From Austropuccinia psidii (lineage: Eukaryota; Basidiomycota; Pucciniomycetes; Pucciniales; Sphaerophragmiaceae), in assembly GCA_023105745.1 (NCBI GenBank), contig JALGQZ010000004.1, forward strand, positions 60,443,112 to 60,507,111: a stretch of 64,000 bases of DNA, in the 5' to 3' direction. Made by a program: the position numbers and the translations under genes. Shown here in pieces: positions 47,877 through 59,137 of this stretch. Under the pieces are notes generated by a model, which had not been told where the DNA came from, ran no database searches, and was given only the letters and a program-made list of their open reading frames with translations. How positions within the stretch are numbered: position 1 is the first letter of the stretch; each line of letters opens with the position of its first letter.

Positions 47877-49587
47877 TTTCACAACCACGTATTTTGACCC
47901 TCCTCCTTGATGGCGGCGGTAATCCAACCTGGAGCCAAGTTGGGGCCAATTGGCCATGTCATATCATTTATGGCCAATTGACCCCTTTTGGGTGTTCCAT
48001 GGCTCTTACGCCATAACCCATTCCATTGGCCACGCATGGCCACCATCATCTTTTATGGCCTCAGGCCATATCCTGCGTCATTGGCCCTCTTGGCCAATTC
48101 CCATCTCACCAACCCCCAGGCCTCCATCACTGTTTTTGGGCCTGGGGGGTCCTTTTGTCTTCTAGGGGCTTCCAGGCCCCATGGCCACCTTCATTGATTT
48201 CCTGGCCACCCCTTTCATTATGGGGGTTTTGGCCTAAATGGCCTTTTTGGGCCATTTAGGCCCCCCACGGCTTCTACGGTCCGTAAGCCGCGGTCCGCGG
48301 TCCGTAGGCAGATTAGGCCCCTTTTGGCCTAATCCAATGAGGCCAAAAGGGGCCAAAGGGGGCGGCCACCTAGCCCCCAAGGCCAGGTGGGTCCCAAACC
48401 ACAATTGGGCCCACCAGAGCCATTTTTTGGCCACCAATCCCTTGGACCCAAATTGGACCAAAAACACCTTGGATCCATTTTTGGCCATAAATCCCGTAGG
48501 ACCCATTTTTGGCCCTGGACCACCATGGACCAACTTCACCGTCATGGCCTCTGGCAACCACCAGAGGCCACCAAATCATCTCAACAAGCATTTCCCTCAA
48601 CTTAAGGGAAGATTGCTTCATTCCTCCATGAACCTCGTACTCAAGGTTGCAGGAGTGGTGCATATATGGTGTTATATACCATTATGCACCATTTTTGCTC
48701 AGCAATTCAATGGTGACGTTTTCAGGACCCAAATCAACCTTCTTAACTCAAGGTACCAAGATCCAACGCCCATTCCGAAGGAGGACCTTTGGACTCATCA
48801 GTTTAGTAATCCATGGCGGCAATCAGAAGACCATTCAAGGACTCCAACCACCTGGCTCAGCAGGAGTTGGGTTGGCAATTTCATTCAGGGTTATTCTAAG
48901 GGCAATTCTCAAAGGTATTACATCTTTTCAATCAGTTGTCAAGGTATCAAGTATTTCAATACTCCTTGGACAACCCAATTCATCCGTACAGGCCTTGTTC
49001 AATCAATCTGTATGGCCTTGGCCCAATTGGGCCATTTCTTATTCCACTGTGGGAATTCCATCACACAGTTCAAATTTCAAGATGGCCAGAACTGTATTTC
49101 CCAATTCAGACAATACAGTCATTGATCCACCTTCCAGGATCAATCTTTCAGTTTTTCACATATACCGGCCACCTTTCATCACCTGGGGACTTTTTCCCCA
49201 GTTAATTAATATACTGGATTTATTTTTATCCTTATTAAAGTTAATACTAATAATCTTAAGTCAGTCATTCAGCACCCTTTTCTTTTATTTCCTCGCCTGT
49301 TCAGTGGATATTGGTGGTCATATCCTTATACTAATTCCATTTCCTTTTCTGGCAGGTTGAAACAGTGAATTGAGGATGCACTTGGTTGGCTTCTTGGCTT
49401 TTGGCTTCTTTATTATCTTTGGCCATTGGCTTCATCTTTTCCTTATCTCATCTTTTGGCATACTTGTTTTCTCCCAGATTCTTTCTTAAAGAAATTCATT
49501 CTTATTATTCTTTTATCTTTGGAGCCCTCCAAGTGAGTTCTTGATTCCTGAGTGCCAGGCCCTCTTCTTCCAAGAGCCCCTGTGACA
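47877..49587 (+). repeat. 3' LTR of copy I (1711 bp)
   Basis: Starts TTTCACAACC (G to T in the conserved TGTCACA) and ends CCCCTGTGACA. It differs from the 5' LTR by a 15-base deletion between CCTTATT repeats, a change in the CGGTCCGCGG repeat and a short insertion at GGCCAAAAGG, plus a few substitutions. Confidence 0.95.
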
Positions 49588-50834
49588 ATAACCAAGTACT
49601 CATAACTACCATATTTGGTTCTAAAACAAGTCAAATGTTCATCACCTTCCTTGATTCTGAGCAGGTTATATGCACCATGCAAATCAATCTTGGAGAGGAT
49701 AGAAGAACCATTGAAAACAGTGAGAAGCTGATTCATAGGAGGAACAGGATACTTGTTCTTCCTAGTAACAGCATTGAGTTTGCGGTAATCAACACACAAA
49801 CGGAGGCCACCATCTTTCTTTTTGACAAAAAGAACAGGTGCTCCTGTAGAAGAGGAGCTTGGCCGGATGAAACCTTTCTCTACATTCTCTGAAATGTAGG
49901 CCCTGAGTGTATCTGACTCTTGGTTTGATAAAGAGTAGATCACCCCAACTGGAGGTCGAGACCCCTCCAGCTCGATATGATGATCACAGGCGTGGTGAGG
50001 AGGAAGTTTCTCTGCTTACACCTTGGAGAATACATCCAAGTATTGGTGATAAACAGGAGGAACAACCTTCATCACGGTTTGTATTTCTTCTGGCTCTTCC
50101 TCTTCATCCCACAACTCCTCCAGGGAGTCATGATAAGATGAAGGAGGAAGGTCCATATTCCCAAAGAAGAGATGAAGTGAAGATACAGAATTATCTTCTC
50201 CAACATCTTGAATCTCTTTGAAGACTTCATCTCTACATGATAGTAATGACTGATGGGAATTAAGGGAAGGAATATGGACAGAAGACGGAAATGATGGTGT
50301 TCTAGAATCACCAACCAGAGGTGCACATGATTTGGCAGAAGAAAAGTCATTGCTGAAAGAAATTAAAGGATCATTATAGTCCTTATGATCAGAATTAAAG
50401 GTGATCAATCCTTGCCTCCAATCAATAAACGGATTAAAAGGATTAAGAAAGTCAAAGCCCAATATGAGGTCTTCTCCCTTGGGAGTATCAATGACTAAAA
50501 AATCCCATTCAAAGCTTGGGAAGGAAGGGAGCTCAACCATATATTTAGTATGGTGAGTCACAAATAAAGAAGGAGACTCAGAGGAGTCTAAAATGATGAG
50601 GGGAATCTTCTCTGTAAGCTCTGACGTAGTCAATGAATACTTGTGAACAAACTGCTTTGCAATAAATGAGTTGGTAGCACCAGAATCAATGAGAATACTG
50701 TAAAAAACATCAGAAAGAGAAGAAAAAACAAAAAATTTAAGAGAATTCTTGACACCAGTATTCAGAATGCACAATTGTGCTCTGGATGGAAAACTGTGAA
50801 GACCATTGAACACAACATGATCTTCACTCAGGCT
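49588..50834 (-). pseudogene. pol of copy H, N-terminal part (protease to RT palm)
   Basis: Starts at the frameshift site. Protease has [10 protein letters not shown] near 50690. A linker is rich in Ser, Asp and Glu. TAA at 50016-50018 replaces the Lys of [12 protein letters not shown] runs on ([31 protein letters not shown]) to EYLV, where copy I interrupts; it resumes at 39560. The bases 49588-49592 are the right copy of the ATAAC duplication. Confidence 0.92.
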
Positions 50835-50840
50835 TTTCCC
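50796..50840 (-). promoter_or_regulatory. -1 frameshift signal of copy H
   Basis: Slippery GGGAAAA at 50840-50834 on the minus strand, gag TGA at 50830-50828, and stem arms 50827-50817 and 50806-50796. Identical to copies G and I. Confidence 0.75.
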
Positions 50841-52148
50841 TGGCTGGGAAATTTGCCTGACGGTTGGGTAAGCTTGTTTTGAGGCCTTTTGAAACAAGAC
50901 TCAAGACTATGCTTCCCACCACAATAGGTACAAAGACCCTCTTTGATTCTTCTTTCTTTTTCAGAATTCATGAGCTTGAAATCTTTATTCAATAAAGAAG
51001 AATGGGGCTTGTCCCTCTTCTGAAAATTCTTCTTCTTCTTTTGACTTGAGCTTGAAGAATTCTGAGGATGAGAAGAACTTGACTTTGAGGCTTCTGGCTT
51101 CTTCTCTTGATGATGACTCTTTTCATTTTGCCTCTCATGGTACCTGGTATCAAGTTCCAGGGTAACGTCCATTAAGTCTTGAAGAGAGTCAATTCTTGAA
51201 GGATGGGAGGCCAATTGATCCAAAATCCTGGATGGCAATCCCTTCCTGAAATGATGGATAAGAGCTCTTTCACCCCAATCCCCTATTCTTGAGACTAAAC
51301 TTCTGAAATCAGCAATGTATAAGGATACATGCCCACCTTCTTTTATTCTTAAATAATCCAGCTCAGCTTCTGCTTTTCTGACTTCATTTGGGTCACCAAA
51401 TAGAGTGAAGAAATGAGATTCAAATAGACGCCAAGAATTGAGAAGATAATTTGAGTCTTGATTGGTGAGATTGGAAAGATAAGGCTCAATCCATTTTGCA
51501 GCCCTGCCAATGAGAAATGAAGTGGCATAAAGAACTTTCTTTCTGTCTTGAGAGAAATTTGCCGGATCATTGTGAAAGATAAGCTGGCATGACTGAATAA
51601 AGCTTCTGACTTTGAAGGGCTGAGTCCCATCAAAGCATTCCGGTGCCTTCATAGATTGAGTCTTGAAGGCTGGTGGTCTTGATGCTTCAGAAGATGAAGC
51701 TGCTTGAAGATTGGCCATAATCTGAGTCATTTGCTGCATGATGGCCAATAGAGATGGTTCAGACTGATGAGAGACAGGCTGATTAGACTGGGCTAAAGTT
51801 GGCCCTCCAGTACCTTGGGATGCTTCCACCGGGGCAGGAGCACCTTCAGCACCATCAGACTCTTCCTCTTCCATAGAATTCTCCTCCTCCTCTTCACCAT
51901 CTTCACCTGGACCTTTGAAAATAGTCCTTGAAGTTCCTGGAAACCCGCCAACTACTCCTGAAAATGAACTTGATTTTCTGGGCCCTCTTCCTTCCTTCCT
52001 GGATGGTGCTGCTCCTTCCATGCGGGGCCCTCAGTTGAGGAACTGCTGGGGTGCCATCTAGAGGAGCTCTTGGAGTTGGAGTGAGAACAGCTTGAGCTCT
52101 GGCCTGAGATCCTGTCTGTCTTGCCGGAGGTGATTGTTGAACAGGCAT
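50828..52148 (-). pseudogene. gag of copy H, one 17-bp deletion
   Basis: Starts MPVQQSPPARQTGSQ at 52148. Near 52024 it lacks 17 bases present in G (between GGGCC and CCGCATGG, with short matching ends), which shifts the frame. The rest reads openly from [11 protein letters not shown] to SQGKA (52021-50828), with a capsid domain and an intact knuckle [13 protein letters not shown]. Confidence 0.9.
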
Positions 52149-52861
52149 GATAACAGGAATATAATTGAATTAAATGAATAAGAATCAAAATTTGCTTGAA
52201 GTGAAAAGAGTCAACAATCAAATCTTGAGGAAAGAATCAATGAATCAAAATGAAAATCTTCAAGTACGTCAATAAATCAAGATCAAATGAAGTCTTGAAG
52301 TCAAAAAATCAATGAATCAAATCAATCAAAATCAAAATCTTGCAGAAAATCAATCAATCAAATGAAATCTTGAGGCCAAATCGGTTTATGTCAAAATTCT
52401 TGATGTGAAAAATCAGCAAAATCAATGAAATCTTCAGGTCAATCAATTTTCTTGAGGTCAATATCAAATATGTCAAATCAATCAATCAATCAAAATCAAG
52501 TGAATTATTCTTTAAAAACTAAAATTCTTGAAGAATGAATCAATTATGAATCTTGATGTGAATAACGTGTCTGAATATCTTGATGAAAAATTTGAAAATC
52601 AAAGAAAACCAAGATGACGCCTGAATTATGAATGAAATGAAAATTGATAATTTGAAAAAGATTTTAAAGAGAATAACAAAAATAAAAATGGGTCAGCTTT
52701 CAATTTTCAAAATGAAGAATGAATGAAAGAAAATTGAGAGATGACGATGAATCATTAAGTTCATAAGGGTAAAGGAATCATAATCTCGATGAAATGAGTG
52801 AATGAAATTATAAAGAAAGAATGAACAGAATGAAAAAGAAATTATGAGTTAATTAATAGAA
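52149..52861 (-). other. low-complexity leader and self-priming site of copy H
   Basis: The leader has TTGATTTGATTGA-type repeats. Next to the LTR the minus strand reads TCTATTAATTAACT (52860-52847), complementary at 13 of 14 bases to the LTR motif at 53230-53243. Confidence 0.6.
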
Positions 52862-54300
52862 TGTCACAGGGGCTCTAGTGGAAATACAAGAGTGGCCTGG
52901 CACTCAGCAATCAGGGAACTCACTTGGAAGACTTCAAAAGAAATAAAGAATAAAAATAATAAGAATTAATTCCTCTAAAAGATATGCAGGTACAAGATGA
53001 GATGCAAAGAGGAAAAGGAAGCCGAATGGCCAAAGAGCCAACCAAGTAAGTCCTTAATCACTGTTTCAACCTGCCAAAAATGAATAATGGAATTAGTAAG
53101 GATATGACCACCAAATATCCATTGACAGGCGAAGAAAGAGAAAGAGAAAGGTGCTAAATGACTGACTTAACAATATCAGTATTTGCTTAACTAGAATGAA
53201 AAGAAAATGGAGATAAAATAAAATCAAATTATATTAATTAACTGGGGAAAAACCCCTCAGGATGGAAAGGGTAGCTGGTATATGTGAAAAGTTGGGAGCT
53301 TGAGTTCTTCAGGCTGAAAACTGATCTGTATTGATCCTTGAGGCTGTATTGATTGTTTTGGGAACTGATACAGCTGGCTAATATTGAAATTGAATTGGGT
53401 TGAATGAACTTCCCATGCTTGAAAATGAAATACAGTTCTTGGTGGATCCAGACTGTATTGAAATGAATATGGTTGCCAAGATGGATTGAGTGGAGCTTTG
53501 ACACTTGACAATTTCTTTTGGCACCGCCTCTTGAATACACTTTTGAGAGTGAATTGAAAGTATTCCATTGGAAGGAATACTTGGAGTGAGAATAACCAAT
53601 GACTGCTTGATGGCGTCATTGGTCTTTGACGCTGAAACACTTGCTCTTGAGCCTTGATGATTCCTCTGAATGATTGGGTGCCTTGATGACGTGATGAGAT
53701 GATGGAATGTTGAAATGACCATTTGATATTGCCACCATTGAATTGCTGTTGAAAAATGATGTACAATGATATATACCATCATTTATGGCATATTGGTTCA
53801 TTGGCAAGAAGATTACGTCCAAAGGTCTTGAGATGGAAAGGCAGAGGGGAAAATGATGGGTGTGATGGCTTCAGAGCTTGGAAAGGTGTTCCTGGGCCTT
53901 TTGGGGTTTTTGGCCACTTTTGGGTTCTGAGCCAAAAACTGGCCCAAAAGGCGGGAAAGTGTCTTTTGGACACTTTGCGTCAAAGTGCACAAAAATGCGC
54001 AAAAGTGCGCAAATGCGCAGTATGAGCCCAAATGGCCAAAAACACCCATTTGGGCCATTTCCCCTGGTTTTGAGGGAAATGACCAGAAATACCCATTTGG
54101 GCATAAATTGCCGCTATGGGTTCTGGATTGAGATGAAGGGCCATGAAGGCCCCAAATCACAAATGGCCATAAATGGTCCATAATATGATGACGTGGCCAT
54201 ATTGGCCACTGTTGATGGATATGGCTAATTGGCCATAAATGAACTGTGGCTTGATATGCCATATGGGGATCCAAGGAGGTGAATTGCCATGGTTGTGACA
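52862..54300 (-). repeat. 5' LTR of copy H (1439 bp)
   Basis: TGTCACAACC at 54300 to CCCCTGTGACA at 52862 on the minus strand. Colinear with 34802-36272 except for a shorter ATGCGC array (53985-54024). Confidence 0.92.
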
Positions 54301-57079
54301 GCTCCCTTCCTTCCCAAGCTTTGAATGGGACTTTTTAGTCATTGATACTCCCAAGGGAGAAGACCTCATATTGGGCTTTGAATTTCTTAATCATTTTAAT
54401 CCTTCTATTGATTGGAGGCAAGAGCTGATCACCTTTAATGCTGATCATAAAGACTATTATGATCCTTCAAAATCTTTCAGTAATCACTTTTCTTCTGCCA
54501 AATCATGTGCAGCTCTGGTTGGTGATTCTAGAACACCATCATTTCCATCTTCTGTTGATATTCCTTCCCTTAATTCTAATCAGTTATTACTATCATCTAG
54601 AGAAGAAGTCTTCAAAGAGATTTAAGATTTTGGAGAAGATAATTCTGTATCTTCACTTCATCTCTTCTTTGGGAATATGGACCTTCCTCCTTCATCTTAT
54701 CATGACTCCCTGGAGGAGTTGTGGGATGAAGAGGAAGAGCCAGAAGAAATAGAAACCATGATGAAGGTTGTTCCTCCTGTCTATCACAGTACTTGGATGT
54801 ATTCTCCAAGGTGAAAGCAGAGAAACTTCCTCCTCACCGCACCTGCAATCATCATATTGAGCTGGAGGGGTCTCTACCTCCAGTTGGGGTGATCTACTCT
54901 TCATCAAACCAAGAGTCAGATACACTCTGGGCCTACATTTCAGAGAATGTAGAGAAAGGTTTCATCTGGCCAAGCTCCTCTTCAACAGGAGCACCTGTCC
55001 TCCTTGTCAATAAGAAAGATGGTGGCCTCCATTTGTGTGTTGATTACTGCAAACTCAATGCTGTTACTAGGAAGAACAAGTATCCTGTTCCTCCTATGAA
55101 TCAGCTTCTTACTGTTTTCAATGGTTCTTCTGTCTTCCCCAAGATTGATTTGCATGGTGCATATAACCTGCTCAGAATCAAGGAAGGTGATGAACACTTG
55201 ACACGTTTTAGAACTAAATATAGCAGCTATGAGTATTTGGTGATGCCATTTGAGCTCACCAATGCTCCTGCCTTTTTTCAAAACCTTGTCAATGATATTT
55301 TTTATGATCTTCTTGATATTTTTGTTGTGGTTTATTTGGATGACATTATGGTCTTTTCCAAATCTGAAGAAGAACACGTCACTCATGTGTCCACTGTTGG
55401 TTCCAGACTCAGAGCCAATAACCTCTTTGCTAAGGCCTCCAAGTGCCTGTTTCATGTTACTAGTGTAGAGTATTTGGGTTATGTTGTTTCTTCTGAAGGC
55501 CTCAAGATGGACCAAGCAAAAGTCCATCAAATTCTCAATTGACCACCTCCAATAAGCCTCAAAGCTGTTCAATCGTTCCTTGGCTTTGCCATTTTTTACT
55601 GCCTCTTCATCAAGAATTATTCAAAGAAGATTAGTTCACTAACAAATTTCCTCAAGAAAGATTCCCGTTTTCCCCTCGATGAGGAAGCTCTTAGACAGTT
55701 TCATCAACTCAAAGAGGCATTCACCATTGCTCCAATCCTTTCTCACTTTGATCCTTCTCTACCCACCATTGTAGAGACTGATGCATCAGATTATGCCTTG
55801 GGTGCTGTAATGAGTCAGATTTCTGACTCAGGAAAACATCCCATTGCATTTGATAGCCACAAGCTTCTCCCAGCTGAGCTCAATTATAAGATTCATGACA
55901 AGGAACTCCTTGGCATAGTCTGGGCTCTCAAGCACTGGAGAGCATTTCTCCTTTCACTTTCTTCTTCTTTCGAACTTCTCACCGATCATTCCTCACTTCA
56001 ATATTTCATGACATGAAAGATTCTCACTCGCTGTCAAGCCCGCTGGGCTGAATTTTTCTCTGAATTCCATTTTTCAATCACCTACCACCCTGGCTGCTTG
56101 GCTACCCTTCCAAATGCTTTATCACGTTGGGATGTCGTTCACCCAGAGAGGGGGGAAGATTTCATCAGCAAGAATCCAATGAATTATCAAAAAATAATCA
56201 AGCGAGATGAAATTCAAGCCTCAAAATTCTTTGCAGTCAACATGGACAAATGTTCAAATTTGATTGAATCAATTCAGAAGTCATTATGGCAAGATTCTCA
56301 ATATAGAAGCATCCGTCAAGATTTGGGTAAAGGTAAATCTGTCCAAGATTATTCTCTTGATTCCTCCTCCCAGCTTCTTCTGTTCAAAGATCGGGTGGTG
56401 GTCCCAAATGACCCCACAATTCAACTCAGAATACTACAAAAAAGGCATGACTCTCCTCTAGCTGGACACCCTGGCAAAGAGAATACTCTAAAACCTGTCA
56501 AGCGGGATTTCCACTGGTCCGGCATGACTCAATTTATCAAGGATTATGTCTCATCCTGTCAACAGTTTTCAAGAAACAAAAATATTCACCACAAGAAGTT
56601 TGGACTCCTCAAACCTTCCAATTCCAAATGGTTCTTGGATTTGTCTCTCAATGGATTTCATCACTCAATTGCCACTGTCCAATTCATTTGACTCAATCCT
56701 TGTAATAGTGGACAGATTTTCAAAAATGGCATTTTTTAATTCCAACAATGTCTTAAATGACTTCATTAGATTCGGCTCATTTATTCATCAAGAATATTTT
56801 CTCAGAGAATGGCCTTCCTTCAAGCATTGTTAGTGATCAAGGTTCTCTTTTTGTTTCTTCTTTTTGGACCAATCTTTGTAAGCAGCTCAAGATTTCAAGA
56901 TATCTGTCAACTGCTTATCATCCAGAAACTGATGGACAGACAGAGAGGGTAAATCAGATACTAGAACAGTACCTTTGGATGTATGTCAGTTATCATCAAG
57001 ATGATTGGAACACCTGGCTCCCTCTGGCTGAATTTGCCTACAATACCTCTGACCCCTCCGCAACAAAACAATCACCGTT
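54301..57079 (+). pseudogene. pol of copy J (probably the continuation of copy G)
   Basis: Begins inside protease (equivalent to 43670 of I). Breaks: TAA at 54623, a 1-base loss near 54790, TGA at 55540 (W of NWPPP), TGA at 56014, and shifts near 56612 and 56735. RT keeps YLDD (near 55340). RNase H keeps [11 protein letters not shown]. Integrase has D and E (SDQGSLF, TERVNQ), but the second finger Cys pair is altered (CQQF). Ends at KQSPF where the LTR of copy E begins. Confidence 0.88.
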
Positions 57080-58997
57080 TGTAAGATGTGACTATGAAAC
57101 TGATGATAATATTACTATTAATCAACAGTACTATGTCTGTTCTTATGAAATATAATAATAAAAATTATTATAACCACAATTAAATAATTATAAAATTATT
57201 TCTTTCACGTGTTATACACTACTAGTGATCATAACAGTGAGCAGTAATTGTCTACAAGAATCAATTACAAGAAGAATTTAATAATAAAAACTTCTTTTAT
57301 TAAAATAATAAAATTATTTTAATATATAATTATCTTTTACAGGAATAATTATAAAGATAATTCTTGAAGAAAACTATTACTAGAGAAAAACTTTAAGAAT
57401 TAAAGATAAAAGACTCACTAATACTCCAAAGAACTTATTGATAATAAAAGTAGAGAAATTTGACGTAGAATTGTGGATTTAAGGGATCAAAAGGATTTAT
57501 AACAGTATTACAACAATATATAGTTGGATTCTATGATTTCACGTCTTTCTGATTGATTCTGAAAGATTAAAACACTTAAGAATAGTTGAACTAATACTTA
57601 CTTGTTGGTAATAATGATTTAATAAACTAATAAGATGATTCTTGGAAAAAAAAGCAAGAGAAGGCCTCTTTTAAGTCAACAACAGCTCACAGAGGCGTGC
57701 CATGGAGCAAACTGAAAAACCAGTGAGTGAGAAAACAATAAACCCTTTTGGATTATTGATTGCATCATCAGTTGTCACGTAAGATTATCATACTTACTTA
57801 ATTGATGCTTTTACGTGACTACCAACCCCAATATGGTTAAGAATAAAAGGAGTAACACTTGTAAATCTTCTTTTATTCTAAAATAATCATTGATTTCTCA
57901 AAGTTATCAATGTTATTGCAAATTTCATCACAGGTTGTAATTACTGTGAATTTTTGAAGATTCAGTTTTTCACGTAGAATAACGAAAAATGGACTGTAAG
58001 TAAAGCTTTTAATTTTACTAGTAAAACTGTAATTCTTTTTGGTTGTACCATAGATAATACAGTTCTCCTTTAGTCCTGAAAGCTTCAGAAAGATTCATTA
58101 AGAATTTTATTTTTAATGAATTTTTGAAGTTTTTACCTCATTTCTACATAGAATTGCAAATAGCAGTGTTTTGCTGGTTGCTATGAGGTAAATCAATGAA
58201 TATGGGTCCCAAAAGGGTTTTAATTACTCTTTTGGGGTTTATCCATGGAAAGTCATTAGTAATTGACATGGTTACAGGAGTGTAAGTAGCTCATTACCTC
58301 CTTGGCACGTCAAAATAGCAGGTTATTTGCTATTTTCTGGTGTTTTACAGTAGTTGTAACTTGGTAACCAGGTTCCCAAAGAGTTTTAGCTTACCAATTA
58401 GGCCAAGATGAGCCATGGATCCATGGTCTGGAGCTATCTACGCCTCTGAGGCCTCAGAAGTTGGGTACCCTGGCTCTCTTTGATGTCTTTTGTCCCCCTT
58501 GCCTATTTTTTACGTCAAAATAGTAATTTAAGCTTAAAGTGAGATATCCACTATGGGTGTACCAAAAGTCCATGTAAGAATACCATGATATTAAGTGCTC
58601 AAAACATGCATAACACTATTCTTAGTGTATATGTAACATGGGATTTCTCACTTTCCCATTATTTTGGCTAAAAATCAAGAAAAACAAAAATTTTCACGGA
58701 TCTTTTATGTGGTATTAATGATGTGGTATTGAAGTATTTTCCATTTTACCACCTCAAATACTTAAATTGAGCTTATTCACTCTATGGAGCTACCCTAGGT
58801 GAATTTTTGTGTAGAATCCAAATCTGGTCTTAAATCCATGGATTTACTTACTCAATAAAAAGTTATTCATATTTTCTGAAATTGAAAATGATGAATTTTG
58901 GATATATGCATGACTTATGAGTTTTGCATAATTCAAAATTTCTTTTTAAGATAATTGTGGCCTATTTGGGTATGTAAAATATACCTCAAGGCTCACA
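57080..58997 (-). repeat. 3' LTR of copy E (1918 bp)
   Basis: On the minus strand TGTGAGCCTTGAGG at 58997 to CATAGTCACATCTTACA at 57080. The ends match those of A and D. It is inserted in the integrase region of J. Confidence 0.88.
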
Positions 58998-59137
58998 TTC
59001 CCTCCCACCAAAAAATAAAATTGTACTACAATTTTATTAGTGATAAAAGAATAAGGCCCCAAAGGGGGTTAATGTCCACTGTCCAACCTCTTCACATTAC
59101 TCAGATCAAGTAATTTAAAGCACATTTATAGACATAT
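58998..59137 (-). other. polypurine tract and 3' UTR of copy E
   Basis: GGTGGGAGGGAA lies next to the LTR on the minus strand, followed by about 125 bases up to the pol stop. Nothing else was seen. Confidence 0.65.

Larger units (their letters stand above)
39561..49587 (+). mobile_element. full-length Ty3/Gypsy retrotransposon copy I (group 2)
   Basis: A complete element of 10,027 bp with two LTRs and a 5-bp target duplication ATAAC (39556-39560 and 49588-49592). Removing it restores the RT frame of copy H across [10 protein letters not shown]. The LTRs are nearly identical apart from small indels, so it is the youngest insertion that can be dated by nesting within H. Confidence 0.96.
34802..54300 (-). 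mobile_element. Ty3/Gypsy retrotransposon copy H (group 2), interrupted by copy I
   Basis: On the minus strand: 5' LTR (54300-52862), leader, gag, pol, 3' UTR, 3' LTR (36272-34802). Copy I (39561-49587) sits in its RT. Its own length without I is about 9.47 kb. The flanking bases (TTGCC left, GCTCC right) are not a target duplication, and the flanking group 2 sequence lacks about 256 bp relative to copy I. Confidence 0.9.

Noticed and set aside
40328..49360. ORFs of 237-295 codons in both LTRs of copy I (40328-41056, 48238-49125, 48647-49360)
   Set aside because: They occur twice because the LTRs are copies. No start context or domain; low-complexity LTR DNA.
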